A model generated the notes under the pieces. It was not told the origin of the DNA and did not search any database. It was given only the letters and a program-made list of their open reading frames with translations. This document shows positions 53,390-61,619 of a stretch of DNA of 64,000 nt, in pieces (positions within the stretch are counted from its first letter, which is position 1; every line of letters starts with the position of its first letter). Position numbers and translations under genes: made by a program. Source of the DNA: Pseudomonas sp. GM80 (GTDB lineage: Bacteria > Pseudomonadota > Gammaproteobacteria > Pseudomonadales > Pseudomonadaceae); NCBI RefSeq assembly GCF_000282515.1, contig NZ_AKJD01000246.1, positions 1 through 64,000 on the forward strand, in the 5' to 3' direction.

Positions 53390-55601
53390 CGAAACAAGGC
53401 TCCTCGAACGCTTCCCGCTGCAACGCCGACGCACCGCCCCACCCTGCCGGCTTCTTATATGCCCAAGGCCGCTGCCCGCTCTTAGTCAATGCAGGCAACC
53501 GCACACGTCGCCAACCCAGCCGATGCATGATCGCCCCGACCCGCATCTGCTCCGGCTTACCCCAATGCCCAAAGTCCAACTTCAAGGCGCTGGTCAAAAC
53601 ATCACTGCCGGTGGTGGTCTCACCGATCTGCGACTCTTCCAACCAGGTCAGAATCGGCCCTTCCCACTCATCGACTACAAAACGTTCGTCCTGCTCTTCG
53701 CCAAACATTGCCGCCTCATCCAGCGTCACCCACCAGAGATCGCCCGCGTCGTAACAGAACACCGCCTCAGCCCAAAGCTGATCGCGCATCGAGCGCAACA
53801 ACTCAAGATCCACCTTGGTACACGCCACCGGCCAATAGCGCCGGTTGCCCGTGGCATCCTTCAGATACTCGTCTTGGTTGGTCGTACCCACGAAAACACA
53901 CTGGCGTGGCACGTCCATCGTTCTGCGGCCGTAGCTCTCGCGGTAAGTGTCGGTGGACGCCGAAAAGAACTGCTTGGCCTTCGTACTCTCAGCCTTGTTG
54001 AAGCTATCCAGCTCCCCCAGCTCGACGATCCACTTGCCTCGGATCGCCTGAAAGCCGTCCTTGTCACCAAGCGCAAACGGCGTGTCCATAAACCACTCGC
54101 CGCCGAGAATACTCATCGCCGTCGACTTACCGGCGCCCTGCGCGCCTTCCAGAATCATCACCGAGTCAGCCTTGCAACCCGGCTTCATTACCCGCGCCAC
54201 GGCCGACAACAGCCAACGCTTGCCGACCTTCGAAGAATAGTCAGTGGCCTTAACGCCCATGACCTCTGTCAACCAGCTTTCAAGACGCGACACACGATCC
54301 CACTCGAGCTTGCGCAGGTACTGCCGCACTGGATGAAACGCATGGTCATGCGCAACGACGCTCACCGCCTCGATCACATGCGAGGCTTTGACCCGCAAGT
54401 TGTACTGCTGCGCGAGCCACTTCATCACCCGCACGTCATCGATGTCCGCCCAATCGCCCGTGCCGCCGCCGTACGGTGCAGCGCGAAGCTTCACGATCTT
54501 CGAACTGAAAGCGCTGTAGCTGACGACACCTGCCCAACGCTCATCATTGGCCAGAATCAACTCAACGTTCTGCATGTGCGCAATCAACGCACCGCTTTCA
54601 CTGCGGGCCAGCATATCCTTCCAGCCACCAGCGGCCGGAGGCTTGACCACCGCCAACACCTGACGGCGCACCGCCTCCAAACCTTCCGCGACATGCAGAT
54701 CATTGAAGTCGGTCCACTTGTCTTCCCGCTCGCCGGAAAAGATCGGCGCGACCACCTGGCCACCGACAATCAGCGCCGCGTTGTTCGCTTTCTCTTCACC
54801 AGGGTTCCAGGCATCACCATTCGGCTTCGTGGTCTTCCAGTCATCGTCTCGGCAGATGATCAGCGGGCAACCGGCGAAACGCTCGCGCATGGCCTTGCAA
54901 ACTACCAACAAATTGCCCGCATCAAACGCTACGGCCACAGTCAGTGACGTGGCCATATGCAAACTTGCGCCGGTAGCGTAACCCTCACACACCAGCACCG
55001 GCTCACCCGGATCCGGATGAGGACCGATTAGGTGAAAGGCGCCCTCCTTCGACATACCGTAAGGCCAATAGGACTTGTCCCGGCCGGTGTCCTCTTGCTT
55101 GGCCGGGAACACCACCTGCAGGCCGACAATCTCGTCCCGCACATTGCTCATCGGCACCAGAAACGCACCAGTACGCGGTGCATAACGAACGCCGATACCC
55201 ACAATCTGCTTACGATCCAGATAATCGCTACGGCCCTTCTCCGGCATGCGCTTGAACATACCCGCCGCCCGCTTCGCCGCACGACGTGCCGCGTTGGCCG
55301 AGATCTCAGCCGCCCGGCGCTTGGCCTCTTCCTGCCGAGCGCGCATGACCTCACGCTCTTCGGGCGACGTCCGCCCGGCCTTGACCTTGATCTTCTGAGA
55401 CTCACCGGAACGCCAATCACCGAACGCACCGAAAATCAGCGTGTCGCCCTTCTCCGTGCGCTGTTCGTGAACGACATACCAGCCGTTCTTTTCCTTGCCC
55501 TTATCCTGCGAAGTCTTACACCGCGTCAGCTTGCCGAATACCAGCGGCTGCGCAGGCTCAAGGCCGTAATCTGCGAATTGCCCCAACACCTCATCTAGCA
55601 T
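53382..55601 (-). CDS. VapE-type primase-helicase (Toprim plus DUF5906/VapE)
   Basis: This is a 739-residue protein. The N-terminal DNA-binding/primase part has a Toprim-like core (EPVLVCEGYATGASLHMATS, LIICRDDDWKT). The C-terminal AAA+ helicase has Walker A EGAQGAGKSTAMSILGG, Walker B-like WIVELGELDSF, and sensor TTNQDEYLKDATGNRRYWPV. It starts MLDEVLG. This is the phage replication protein for initiation. Confidence 0.94.
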   Translation of the reverse strand: MLDEVLGQFADYGLEPAQPLVFGKLTRCKTSQDKGKEKNGWYVVHEQRTEKGDTLIFGAFGDWRSGESQKIKVKAGRTSPEEREVMRARQEEAKRRAAEISANAARRAAKRAAGMFKRMPEKGRSDYLDRKQIVGIGVRYAPRTGAFLVPMSNVRDEIVGLQVVFPAKQEDTGRDKSYWPYGMSKEGAFHLIGPHPDPGEPVLVCEGYATGASLHMATSLTVAVAFDAGNLLVVCKAMRERFAGCPLIICRDDDWKTTKPNGDAWNPGEEKANNAALIVGGQVVAPIFSGEREDKWTDFNDLHVAEGLEAVRRQVLAVVKPPAAGGWKDMLARSESGALIAHMQNVELILANDERWAGVVSYSAFSSKIVKLRAAPYGGGTGDWADIDDVRVMKWLAQQYNLRVKASHVIEAVSVVAHDHAFHPVRQYLRKLEWDRVSRLESWLTEVMGVKATDYSSKVGKRWLLSAVARVMKPGCKADSVMILEGAQGAGKSTAMSILGGEWFMDTPFALGDKDGFQAIRGKWIVELGELDSFNKAESTKAKQFFSASTDTYRESYGRRTMDVPRQCVFVGTTNQDEYLKDATGNRRYWPVACTKVDLELLRSMRDQLWAEAVFCYDAGDLWWVTLDEAAMFGEEQDERFVVDEWEGPILTWLEESQIGETTTGSDVLTSALKLDFGHWGKPEQMRVGAIMHRLGWRRVRLPALTKSGQRPWAYKKPAGWGGASALQREAFEEPCFDD

Positions 55602-55821
55602 GGCGAGCACCCTGTAGTTCAGCGATGGCGAGACATTCCACACACCGCGTACAGCCGGGCTGCGCCAAACGGCGAGCTTCCGGAATCGGCACATCGCAGG
55701 TTTCGCAAAACAGAAACGAATGCGCCGTTAAGGCAGGCTTTGCGGCGAGGAGACGTGCAGCCAGCGCTTGATCTATGCGCTCCTGCACCAGGTCATTAGC
55801 GAAGTCAGCGATATCAGCCAC
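55591..55821 (-). CDS. TraR/DksA-type zinc-finger protein
   Basis: This is a 76-residue protein with four-Cys zinc finger CETC...CTRCVEC and the acidic N-terminus ADIADFANDLVQERI. Start is a GTG six bases after GGGGTG, giving the family-standard beginning. TraR proteins bind RNA polymerase in its secondary channel and shift promoter choice like DksA with ppGpp. It overlaps the primase start by 11 bases. Confidence 0.87.
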   Translation of the reverse strand: MADIADFANDLVQERIDQALAARLLAAKPALTAHSFLFCETCDVPIPEARRLAQPGCTRCVECLAIAELQGARHAR

Positions 55822-56332
55822 GATCAGCACCCCGCGTCGTCTCATTGACGTAGGTGGCGCGGTTGAACATCCCAAGCAGCCCCTGAATCCCCCGAAATAC
55901 TTGCAGGCGGATCGCGGCCAGCTCCTCATCAGAAACCACCCCATCACCAATGCTTTTCGCCCAAGTGTCCGCGAGATTCGCCACCTGCCGGAAGTACTCG
56001 GCAATTCCAGTGGTCAACGTCTCCGGCATGTCATTCGTGTACGCCTCGGCCAGCTCCTGCCAAATCGTGTCACCGACCAACGCATGCACCGCATCCAGAA
56101 TGCGGCGATCCTTGGTCAGCTCCAGAATCTCGCCGAACTCTTGAATGTTCACCGTGTGGCTGGGGTGGGTTGGGGAAAGCTTGTGCTGCAGTGTGGTCGC
56201 ATTCCGGCCGGTGGTGGCGGCGATGGCAGCGGCGCCGCCGGGGTAGTCCCGAGCGGCATGGTACAGCGCGAGATCGAGCGGCAGAACTTCCCGCTGCGCC
56301 CGCTCGACAGAATTCAGAGCGATACGGCTCAT
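55814..56332 (-). CDS. Phage regulatory protein CII family
   Basis: This 172-residue protein shows LALYHAARDYPGGAAAIAAT and GRNATTLQHKLSPTHPSHTV, the HTH-like features of phage regulatory CII-type proteins, then a helical tail (NIQEFGEILELTKDRRILDA). It lies downstream of cro and should act on lysogeny or early promoters. Confidence 0.85.
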   Translation of the reverse strand: MSRIALNSVERAQREVLPLDLALYHAARDYPGGAAAIAATTGRNATTLQHKLSPTHPSHTVNIQEFGEILELTKDRRILDAVHALVGDTIWQELAEAYTNDMPETLTTGIAEYFRQVANLADTWAKSIGDGVVSDEELAAIRLQVFRGIQGLLGMFNRATYVNETTRGADRG

Positions 56333-56663
56333 GGCATTAATCCTTGTAAGTTGCCAGTGCCGCGCGACATGCAGTGGTGTTACATTTGCCGCGCGGCTTG
56401 AAAGGGCCCAAACGCCGGCTAGATCTTCAGGATCGACACCGGCAACGTGCCGAGGCGAGCAATCCGTTGCTCACCTCTGGCGCAACAGCTGCCCAATCTG
56501 TGGTGGAAAAGGCAGCAACACCAAGGCTTCCGAGCCTTGGAAAGCGCGATAAAGAGAGGTGGATAGCATGTGGTGTGCCCGCCTATCTTTATCGCGACCC
56601 GACAGCGCTGTGGTGGTGCGTGTCGGGAGGAACTGGGCGGCCTTAGGGTCGCCTTTTTTCTTG
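56333..56663. ncRNA. Candidate structured RNA region between cII and cro
   Basis: No convincing gene is seen here. On the plus strand it has a perfect 8-bp hairpin CCAAGGCT-TCCG-AGCCTTGG (56521-56540) and ends in a terminator (56636-56659), so a plus-strand transcript antisense to the cro-cII message is suggested. Plus-strand frames are Pro/Cys/Arg-rich and unlike real proteins. Confidence 0.4.
56636..56659 (+). terminator. Rho-independent terminator, plus strand
   Basis: GGCGGCC-TTAG-GGTCGCC (7 bp with one wobble) and T6. It lies on the strand opposite the cro-cII genes, four bases before the cro stop. Confidence 0.75.
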
Positions 56664-56924
56664 CTACGCGGCGGCTTTTTGAGGAGCCGAACTGTTCAAC
56701 AGCCAAGCGGCTTGGAAAGCATTACCTTTCTGCTTCGCCGAAGCGGCCAACAGCTCAGCGTATTCGGTTTCACCGGTGTAATCCGTTCGAGGCAGGCACC
56801 CAGCCTGACGCCATTTGTTCAATGCCTGGTAGCTTCTACTGCATACCTTCGCAGCGGCCCCGATGCCGCCTACGGCTTCAAACGCGAACGCAATAGCGCT
56901 CGGAAAATCTGCGGGGTCCAACAT
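56664..56924 (-). CDS. Cro-like / YdaS-type HTH repressor
   Basis: This 86-residue protein with HTH pattern GGIGAAAKVCSRSYQALNKW fits Cro or YdaS-type regulators. The start MLDPADF lies five bases after GGAGG. It is divergent from cI across a 79-base region with operators. It should oppose CI and favour lytic growth. Confidence 0.8.
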   Translation of the reverse strand: MLDPADFPSAIAFAFEAVGGIGAAAKVCSRSYQALNKWRQAGCLPRTDYTGETEYAELLAASAKQKGNAFQAAWLLNSSAPQKAAA

Positions 56925-56939
56925 GACAACCTCCACTTA

Positions 56940-56954
56940 TCAACTTGCGGTTGA
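56940..56954. promoter_or_regulatory. CI/Cro operator O1
   Basis: TCAAC-TTGCG-GTTGA, a perfect dyad, lies 15 bases upstream of the cro ATG and directly beside a minus-strand -10 TATAAC (56956-56961). Confidence 0.75.
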
Positions 56955-56996
56955 TGTTATAGATCAACTGACTATTGCGCAACCTTCATGAGACTC

Positions 56997-57011
56997 TCAA
57001 CTCATGGTTGA
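56997..57011. promoter_or_regulatory. CI/Cro operator O2 over the cI start
   Basis: TCAAC-TCATG-GTTGA, the same dyad, spans the cI start codon (57004). This suggests negative autoregulation of cI at high level. A half site TCAAC lies at 56964. Confidence 0.7.
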
Positions 57012-57735
57012 TAAAAATGCTCTCCGCGCAGCTTTCAGCGAGCGCTTACACGAAGCCTTAAACGATGCCGGCGTCCGCAGCCGGGGTCGTGGTGTGGACA
57101 TCCATCGTCAGTTGAAAAGCTTGGGGGTGGATAAAACCACGCAGGCCATCAGCAAATGGCTAAACGGCGAAGCAATGGCAGAAGCAGACAGCATGGCTGC
57201 GCTTTGCTCATGGTTGAATGTGCGTCGGGAATGGCTTGAGTATGGCGTGCTGCCAAAAGAGCAGACTGGCGAAAGCAATGTGCGCCAACTAGTTGCTGGT
57301 GATGGGAGCAACGTCAGAAAAATCAACAAGCGCTTCGGAAAAGTTCCTTTGATTTCATGGGTACAGGCCGGTGCCTGGTGCGAAGCGATTTCAAATTTCG
57401 AGGCTCATGACGCCGACTCTTGGTTATCGTGTCCTGTTCCAATTAGCAACCATGGATATGCATTAAAGGTCCTCGGCGATTCCATGACCAATCCTGGGCC
57501 GGGCCGCAGCTATCCTACGGGTTGCATTATTTTTGTTGATCCTGAAGCGGAGACTAAGACAGGTGACCGTGTGATTGCCAGAGTTCCGCGTACCAATGAG
57601 GCAACATTCAAGATTCTAGTCGAGGATGCTGGACGTCAGTTTCTCAGACCCATAAATCCGCAATACCCAATCATTGATATTACGGAAGAGACGCACATTT
57701 GCGGAAAAGTCGTGGGATCATTTATTCCGGAGTAA
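57004..57735 (+). CDS. cI: CI-type repressor with LexA-like self-cleavage (S24)
   Basis: This is a 243-residue protein. The N-terminal HTH (about 5-75) includes DKTTQAISKWLNGEAMAEAD. The C-terminal S24 peptidase has a cleavage site Ala-Gly in VQAGAW, the Ser in LGDSMTNP and a Lys in TFKIL. The end (LRPINPQYPII, then CGKVVGSF) is close to lambda CI. It should repress lytic promoters and be cleaved on SOS induction. Confidence 0.95.
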   Translation: MVDKNALRAAFSERLHEALNDAGVRSRGRGVDIHRQLKSLGVDKTTQAISKWLNGEAMAEADSMAALCSWLNVRREWLEYGVLPKEQTGESNVRQLVAGDGSNVRKINKRFGKVPLISWVQAGAWCEAISNFEAHDADSWLSCPVPISNHGYALKVLGDSMTNPGPGRSYPTGCIIFVDPEAETKTGDRVIARVPRTNEATFKILVEDAGRQFLRPINPQYPIIDITEETHICGKVVGSFIPE

Positions 57736-57737
57736 AT

Positions 57738-58745
57738 CTAATAATCCCCATCTACGTTCGAATCCGGGTCTGCTAGCGGATGAGTCTCAGAGTCAAAAAA
57801 GTACAAATCCTTATCCGGCAACTCACGGCTTATTCGCGCCTTGAAAGTGATTATATCAATCTCGCTCATGCCCGGCCAAACGCTGACAGCGATCCTTTCG
57901 ATATTGCTTCTTTTTAGCGCATCAATAATATGCTGATCATAATCTCTATGCAAAGAATGCCCCAAAACAACTAGGTTACCCTCAAGACAGCACAACTCCT
58001 CATAACAAAATCGAAGATAATCATTCCGCCTGATCCGTATATATTTTGAGGAAGAACTCCCCTCAGAAATCATTAGAGGAATTTGCTCTGGATGATCCAA
58101 ATCAAATAAATCAGACAACCGCTCAAAACCCGCACCAACCAACTTCTTAGTCGTACCATCAGGCTTCTCAACCAAATGAACTGCACCATGAAGATAATAG
58201 ATCACGGTTTTATCGGATCTAACATGAACATCACTCAAATCAAAACTATTATCTCCACCCCAGAAAAAATCCCTAAAATCACGAGAATCTCTCATGATCG
58301 CCCAGTACGGTATCAAGTCATAATTCGTCGTAAAAATATCGCGATACTCAGATAGAGTAGCATTCAATCTATTGAGCCCTCGAAAGTCAGGTGGCACATG
58401 AGCAAAATTTACAGCCGCCGATAGAGAGTTCTTAGTATTAGAATACAGACCCTCAATCTGCTCAACTTGAGGAGAGCCTAGCTGGTGATCTACGAGATGA
58501 GAGTGATACAAAACCCTAAGAACATCCTCAAAGTTAGAGGATCTCAAATGTTCGAAAAGCGCTAACGTTTCTCTAACCAAATGCGGCCGAAGCCCAACCC
58601 TTTGGGCCACACTAAACAAACTTGGATAGTTAAACTCCGACCAAATATTGATACTAAATCCGTTACCCAACAAAAGCCCATTCCATTCATCGCCAGCAAT
58701 TTCCCCCCAATCCAGCAGGGCTGAATCAACACCGAGCCGTCTCAT
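57738..58745 (-). CDS. SIR2-like / DUF4917-type protein, candidate defence effector
   Basis: This is a 335-residue protein. SIR2-like features appear in order: G27-N-G-F-S31, T139-T-N-Y-D143, L185-H-G187, S228-E-G, and G262-H-S264 before DYDQHIIDAL. This is the pattern of DUF4917/SIR2-like proteins, some relatives of which act as NAD-depleting antiphage effectors. It is AT-rich, on the strand opposite cI, two bases beyond its stop. It is preceded by the membrane protein gene with a 27-base gap, so a two-gene operon. NADase action is inferred, not shown. Confidence 0.7.
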   Translation of the reverse strand: MRRLGVDSALLDWGEIAGDEWNGLLLGNGFSINIWSEFNYPSLFSVAQRVGLRPHLVRETLALFEHLRSSNFEDVLRVLYHSHLVDHQLGSPQVEQIEGLYSNTKNSLSAAVNFAHVPPDFRGLNRLNATLSEYRDIFTTNYDLIPYWAIMRDSRDFRDFFWGGDNSFDLSDVHVRSDKTVIYYLHGAVHLVEKPDGTTKKLVGAGFERLSDLFDLDHPEQIPLMISEGSSSSKYIRIRRNDYLRFCYEELCCLEGNLVVLGHSLHRDYDQHIIDALKRSNIERIAVSVWPGMSEIDIITFKARISRELPDKDLYFFDSETHPLADPDSNVDGDY

Positions 58746-58772
58746 AATCGCATCCCTTCATAAAACCGAATG

Positions 58773-59405
58773 TTAAAGCTGTGCCTTCCCAGATGACTGC
58801 TGCTTTTGAAGAGGCTCCGCTCTACGATAAAGCGCCATCAATATTTTTAGTTGTATCAATTCATTACCATCAGTAATTTGACCAAGGGCTTTAACTTGCT
58901 CTGGCTTAAGATTAAAATCTGCCGCGAGCGCCTTCACAGAGTTCCTGATAAATAGCACATCTTCACGAGCGAGCTTCGATTCAGCAGCTTGGACTTCCAA
59001 CCTCGCTAATTTTCTTTGATGATAGCCACGCATGACCATATCGTAGGTTCTATTCACTGCTAGTACAGAACCACAAAACGCGGCTACTATAGTTGCAATA
59101 TCAGTCGCGACACCAATCATCCCCGTTAGTTCGATAACGCCAGGGGACGCATATTGAATACGACGTATTTGAAGCCTATCTTCTTCCGGAGTTAAGCTAT
59201 AAGCACTTCTAAAGAAGTTTACTACACTATATCCTCCCCTCCATTGAAAACCAGAATACCCAAACTCCTCATCCCGCTCACCATCTATGACACTTTGCAA
59301 CACATAAAATAAACTATAAATCTGTACATACTCTTTGGTATATACCGAAAAATCCTGCAATTCCCACTTTTTATCTAACTTTATTTCGATTTGACCTATT
59401 TGCAT
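58773..59405 (-). CDS. Single-pass membrane protein with coiled coil (partner of SIR2-like gene)
   Basis: This is a 210-residue protein. A soluble N-terminal half (KWELQDFSVYTKEYVQIYSL) is followed by one hydrophobic segment near 115-135 (GMIGVATDIATIVAAFCGSV), then a charged helical coiled-coil-like part (RKLARLEVQAAESKLAREDV). No family recognised. It is AT-rich like its partner. It may place the partner at the membrane or sense phage entry. Confidence 0.7.
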   Translation of the reverse strand: MQIGQIEIKLDKKWELQDFSVYTKEYVQIYSLFYVLQSVIDGERDEEFGYSGFQWRGGYSVVNFFRSAYSLTPEEDRLQIRRIQYASPGVIELTGMIGVATDIATIVAAFCGSVLAVNRTYDMVMRGYHQRKLARLEVQAAESKLAREDVLFIRNSVKALAADFNLKPEQVKALGQITDGNELIQLKILMALYRRAEPLQKQQSSGKAQL

Positions 59406-59528
59406 ACGATTCCCTGCGATTGGATAGGATCATCGGGATTTACAGCCATCCAATGGCCATCATAGAACTGGAATCTTTCCAAGCACAACCAAAGGCTCCC
59501 CACGAGTCGCTCATCAGTTCCAAGAACA

Positions 59529-59571
59529 TCAACTGAACATCGTTGACAAAAATCAACCATTGGTTGATATT
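59529..59571 (+). promoter_or_regulatory. CI-controlled rightward early promoter
   Basis: A -35 TTGACA (59543-59548), a 17-base spacer and a -10 GATATT (59566-59571) are visible. The spacer holds TCAAC-CATTG-GTTGA (59553-59567), identical in arms to O1/O2. A second dyad TCAAC-N8-GTTGA (59529-59546) overlaps the -35. Repression by CI is the direct inference. Confidence 0.75.
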
Positions 59572-59606
59572 CATCTCACTCTTCCACCACAGAGCGAGGC
59601 AACACC

Positions 59607-59783
59607 ATGCACACCACGGCAACCCTGCACGTCCACCCGGCCGCTGCCGACCCTATTCGAATCTTCGAGATCCGCCGTCTAGCCCGCGAGTGCGGCTGTT
59701 CGTTTGTCACCTCCAAACCGAAGCAGAAAGCTCGCACCGCTCATGCGCCATTTGATCCGAATGGCGGGGGGCACGCAGCATGA
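59607..59783 (+). CDS. Small early gene (58 aa)
   Basis: This is a 58-residue reading frame with GAGG seven bases before the ATG. It includes RIFEIRRLARECGCSFVTSK and ends HAA. The stop overlaps the next ATG (ATGA), a sign of real translation coupling. It is the first gene after the CI-controlled promoter. Function unknown. Confidence 0.65.
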   Translation: MHTTATLHVHPAAADPIRIFEIRRLARECGCSFVTSKPKQKARTAHAPFDPNGGGHAA

Positions 59784-60370
59784 TCAAGTACAAAATCGAC
59801 AACCGCACCCTGCAGTTGCTCAACGCCCAGGTCAATCTGAGCGAGACTTTCAACCACGTCCTCCGGACAGCGCCCAAGCGCGAATGCCTGGGGTTCCGCC
59901 TTAAGGTTGAACGCGGTACAGCGCAAAGCGTTTTCGTCGTCGAGATGGGCAGCGAACGCCATACCCTGACGCTCCCGAACGAAAAGAAGATGCACCTCAA
60001 GCTGGCCGACTTCATTGAGGAGATAGCCAACGGCCCGCTCGATCCGAGGAACACCAGCGATCTGCAGCACCGCACGCACGCCAGCCGCGAATATGGGCGC
60101 TTCGAAGTCGAGGACAAGCAGCGGGTGTTCGAACTGGTGCGCACCGGCGGGATGCTCAACCTCGACATGGGCTTCGACACCCCTCTGCAAGTGGCACTGC
60201 ATCGCACCCAAACCCGCTCTGGCGCCACCGTCATCCTGAGCATCGGCAACAAAAGCCCGCACACCCGCTGCTTCACCGCGTGCGGTACTGATGTCGAGAT
60301 TTACGGCCAGGTAACCCAGTCCATCAACCACATCGCTGCAGCGGCAACCCCTGCCGCGCACTCTGCGTGA
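59780..60370 (+). CDS. Phage early hypothetical protein (196 aa)
   Basis: This soluble protein has LNAQVNLSETFNHVLRTAPK and RLKVERGTAQSVFVVEMGSE; no known domain is recognised. It is translationally coupled to the small gene before it. The position suggests an early function in host takeover or recombination. Confidence 0.7.
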   Translation: MIKYKIDNRTLQLLNAQVNLSETFNHVLRTAPKRECLGFRLKVERGTAQSVFVVEMGSERHTLTLPNEKKMHLKLADFIEEIANGPLDPRNTSDLQHRTHASREYGRFEVEDKQRVFELVRTGGMLNLDMGFDTPLQVALHRTQTRSGATVILSIGNKSPHTRCFTACGTDVEIYGQVTQSINHIAAAATPAAHSA

Positions 60371-60380
60371 GAGGGATGCC

Positions 60381-60665
60381 ATGGAACGTACACTCGCTCA
60401 AGCCGCAACCCACCTCGGCCTAACCCGGCCCAAACTCATTGGTCGCATGCGCGAAAAAGGTCTGCTCAACGAACGAAACCTCCCGGCCTACCCCAACCGT
60501 GATCGCGACTACCTGCGGATCAAGGACGGCCAGTGGTACCACGACCAGCTTGGCATGCAGTACAGCCAATCGACCCGGGTAAAACAACCCGGCATCCGCT
60601 GGCTGGCTGAGCAACTGGACATTGACCTGCCCGCCATCCCGGCAGACACCCGTGACGTGGCCTAG
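60381..60665 (+). CDS. KilA-C/antirepressor-type small protein
   Basis: This 94-residue protein resembles the KilAC domain of phage antirepressors: LAQAATHLGLTRPKLIGRMR, GLLNERNLPAYPNRDRDYLR, then VKQPGIRWLAEQL. There is no N-terminal Bro/KilA-N part. It may act on CI or DNA directly. It lies 10 bases after the preceding gene. Confidence 0.8.
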   Translation: MERTLAQAATHLGLTRPKLIGRMREKGLLNERNLPAYPNRDRDYLRIKDGQWYHDQLGMQYSQSTRVKQPGIRWLAEQLDIDLPAIPADTRDVA

Positions 60666-60831
60666 GGAATACGCCCGCCAGATCGTCGCCATGCGGACAC
60701 GAGAGGAGCGCAACGCCGCGCTCCTTGAAGTGCCCAAACATCTGCGCGAGCTGACCAAACGCCACTGCCTGAACGCCTGGAACCACCCGGCAAGGACACA
60801 ACGCAAGGAGGCCCATCAAAGCCATGAGTAA
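60652..60831 (+). CDS. Small early protein, GTG start
   Basis: This 59-residue basic protein starts at GTG 60652 (TWPREYARQIVAMRTREERN), overlapping the KilAC stop by 14 bases and the next ATG by 8. The beginning and EERNAALLEVP segment recall short proteins common in Pseudomonas prophages. An ATG 30 bases upstream in the same frame is the less family-like option. Confidence 0.6.
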   Translation: MTWPREYARQIVAMRTREERNAALLEVPKHLRELTKRHCLNAWNHPARTQRKEAHQSHE

Positions 60832-61141
60832 CACAGCACAAAACCCGCTCCGCCTGCACCCGGCACCCGAATCAGCAACCGTCGAATTGCTCTATCGCAT
60901 CTTCGGCGATGTCCTGATCCCGCTAGACAAAGTGCGCGAGCAGTACTTCCGCAACCTCAACGAGCAATCGTTCGTGGCCGAGATCAGCAGCGGCCGCATC
61001 CAGCTTCCCATCACCACCCTGGACACCAGCCGCAAGGCGCCGAAGTACGCCCACATCCGACACGTCGCCTCGCTGATCGACATCCGCGCCTACAAGGCCG
61101 ACGAAGACATGCAGCGACAAAAGGACGATCCAACCGAGTAA
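60824..61141 (+). CDS. PrtN-like pyocin activator family protein (copy 1)
   Basis: This 105-residue protein has a core (LLYRIFGDVLIPLDKVREQY, then RIQLPITTLDTSRKAPKYAH) in the same order as PrtN-type regulators: short helix, VIPLD-x-V-x-x-YF, basic DNA-contact strand, closing helix. PrtN activates pyocin genes after SOS. It is related to the gene at 62672 but longer at both ends. Confidence 0.75.
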   Translation: MSNTAQNPLRLHPAPESATVELLYRIFGDVLIPLDKVREQYFRNLNEQSFVAEISSGRIQLPITTLDTSRKAPKYAHIRHVASLIDIRAYKADEDMQRQKDDPTE

Positions 61142-61200
61142 CACCCACAAACCGAACGGCTGCCACCACCAGCCAATGACATCACCAGGAGCACACCACA

Positions 61201-61619
61201 TGACCGCAATTCAAATCTGCGCGTTGATCGGCCTCATCATCGGCGCTGCCCTCCTCTACTGGACCGGCTACCGGGGCGGTCTGATCGACGGCCGCATCGA
61301 AGGAATCGACGAAGGCAAAGCCATCAAGCAATCCGACAACTCAGAAGCCATCCGTAGCTTGGAGCACTCACTGATTCAAACCCGCGCTGACCTCCTACAA
61401 CTTTACGGTCACTACGAGCGCGCACTGGCGGCCTCAAAACTGGGCAAGCAAGAGCATGAAATCCTACTAGCCATCGCTGAAAAGCTCCGGATCGCTGCCG
61501 AGACCTTCAGCGCCTTCCGCACCGGCAAAAAACTCGAACGCGAAACCATCGCTTTGCACGACCAGGCGCTCGCCATCGCCGCGTTGCTGGAACCTGCAAA
61601 CCAGGAAGACGCAGCATGA
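61201..61619 (+). CDS. Small membrane-anchored protein with coiled coil
   Basis: This 139-residue protein has an N-terminal helix (ICALIGLIIGAALLYWTGYR), a Gly/Asp-rich turn and a long helical part (EAIRSLEHSLIQTRADLLQL). The layout is common among early phage proteins near the membrane. It overlaps the next gene by 4 bases. Function unknown. Confidence 0.65.

Noticed and set aside
56374..56646. Plus-strand frame as an Ash-like protein
   Set aside because: Only the position is suggestive; the stop lies inside a terminator stem and the sequence does not resemble the family well.
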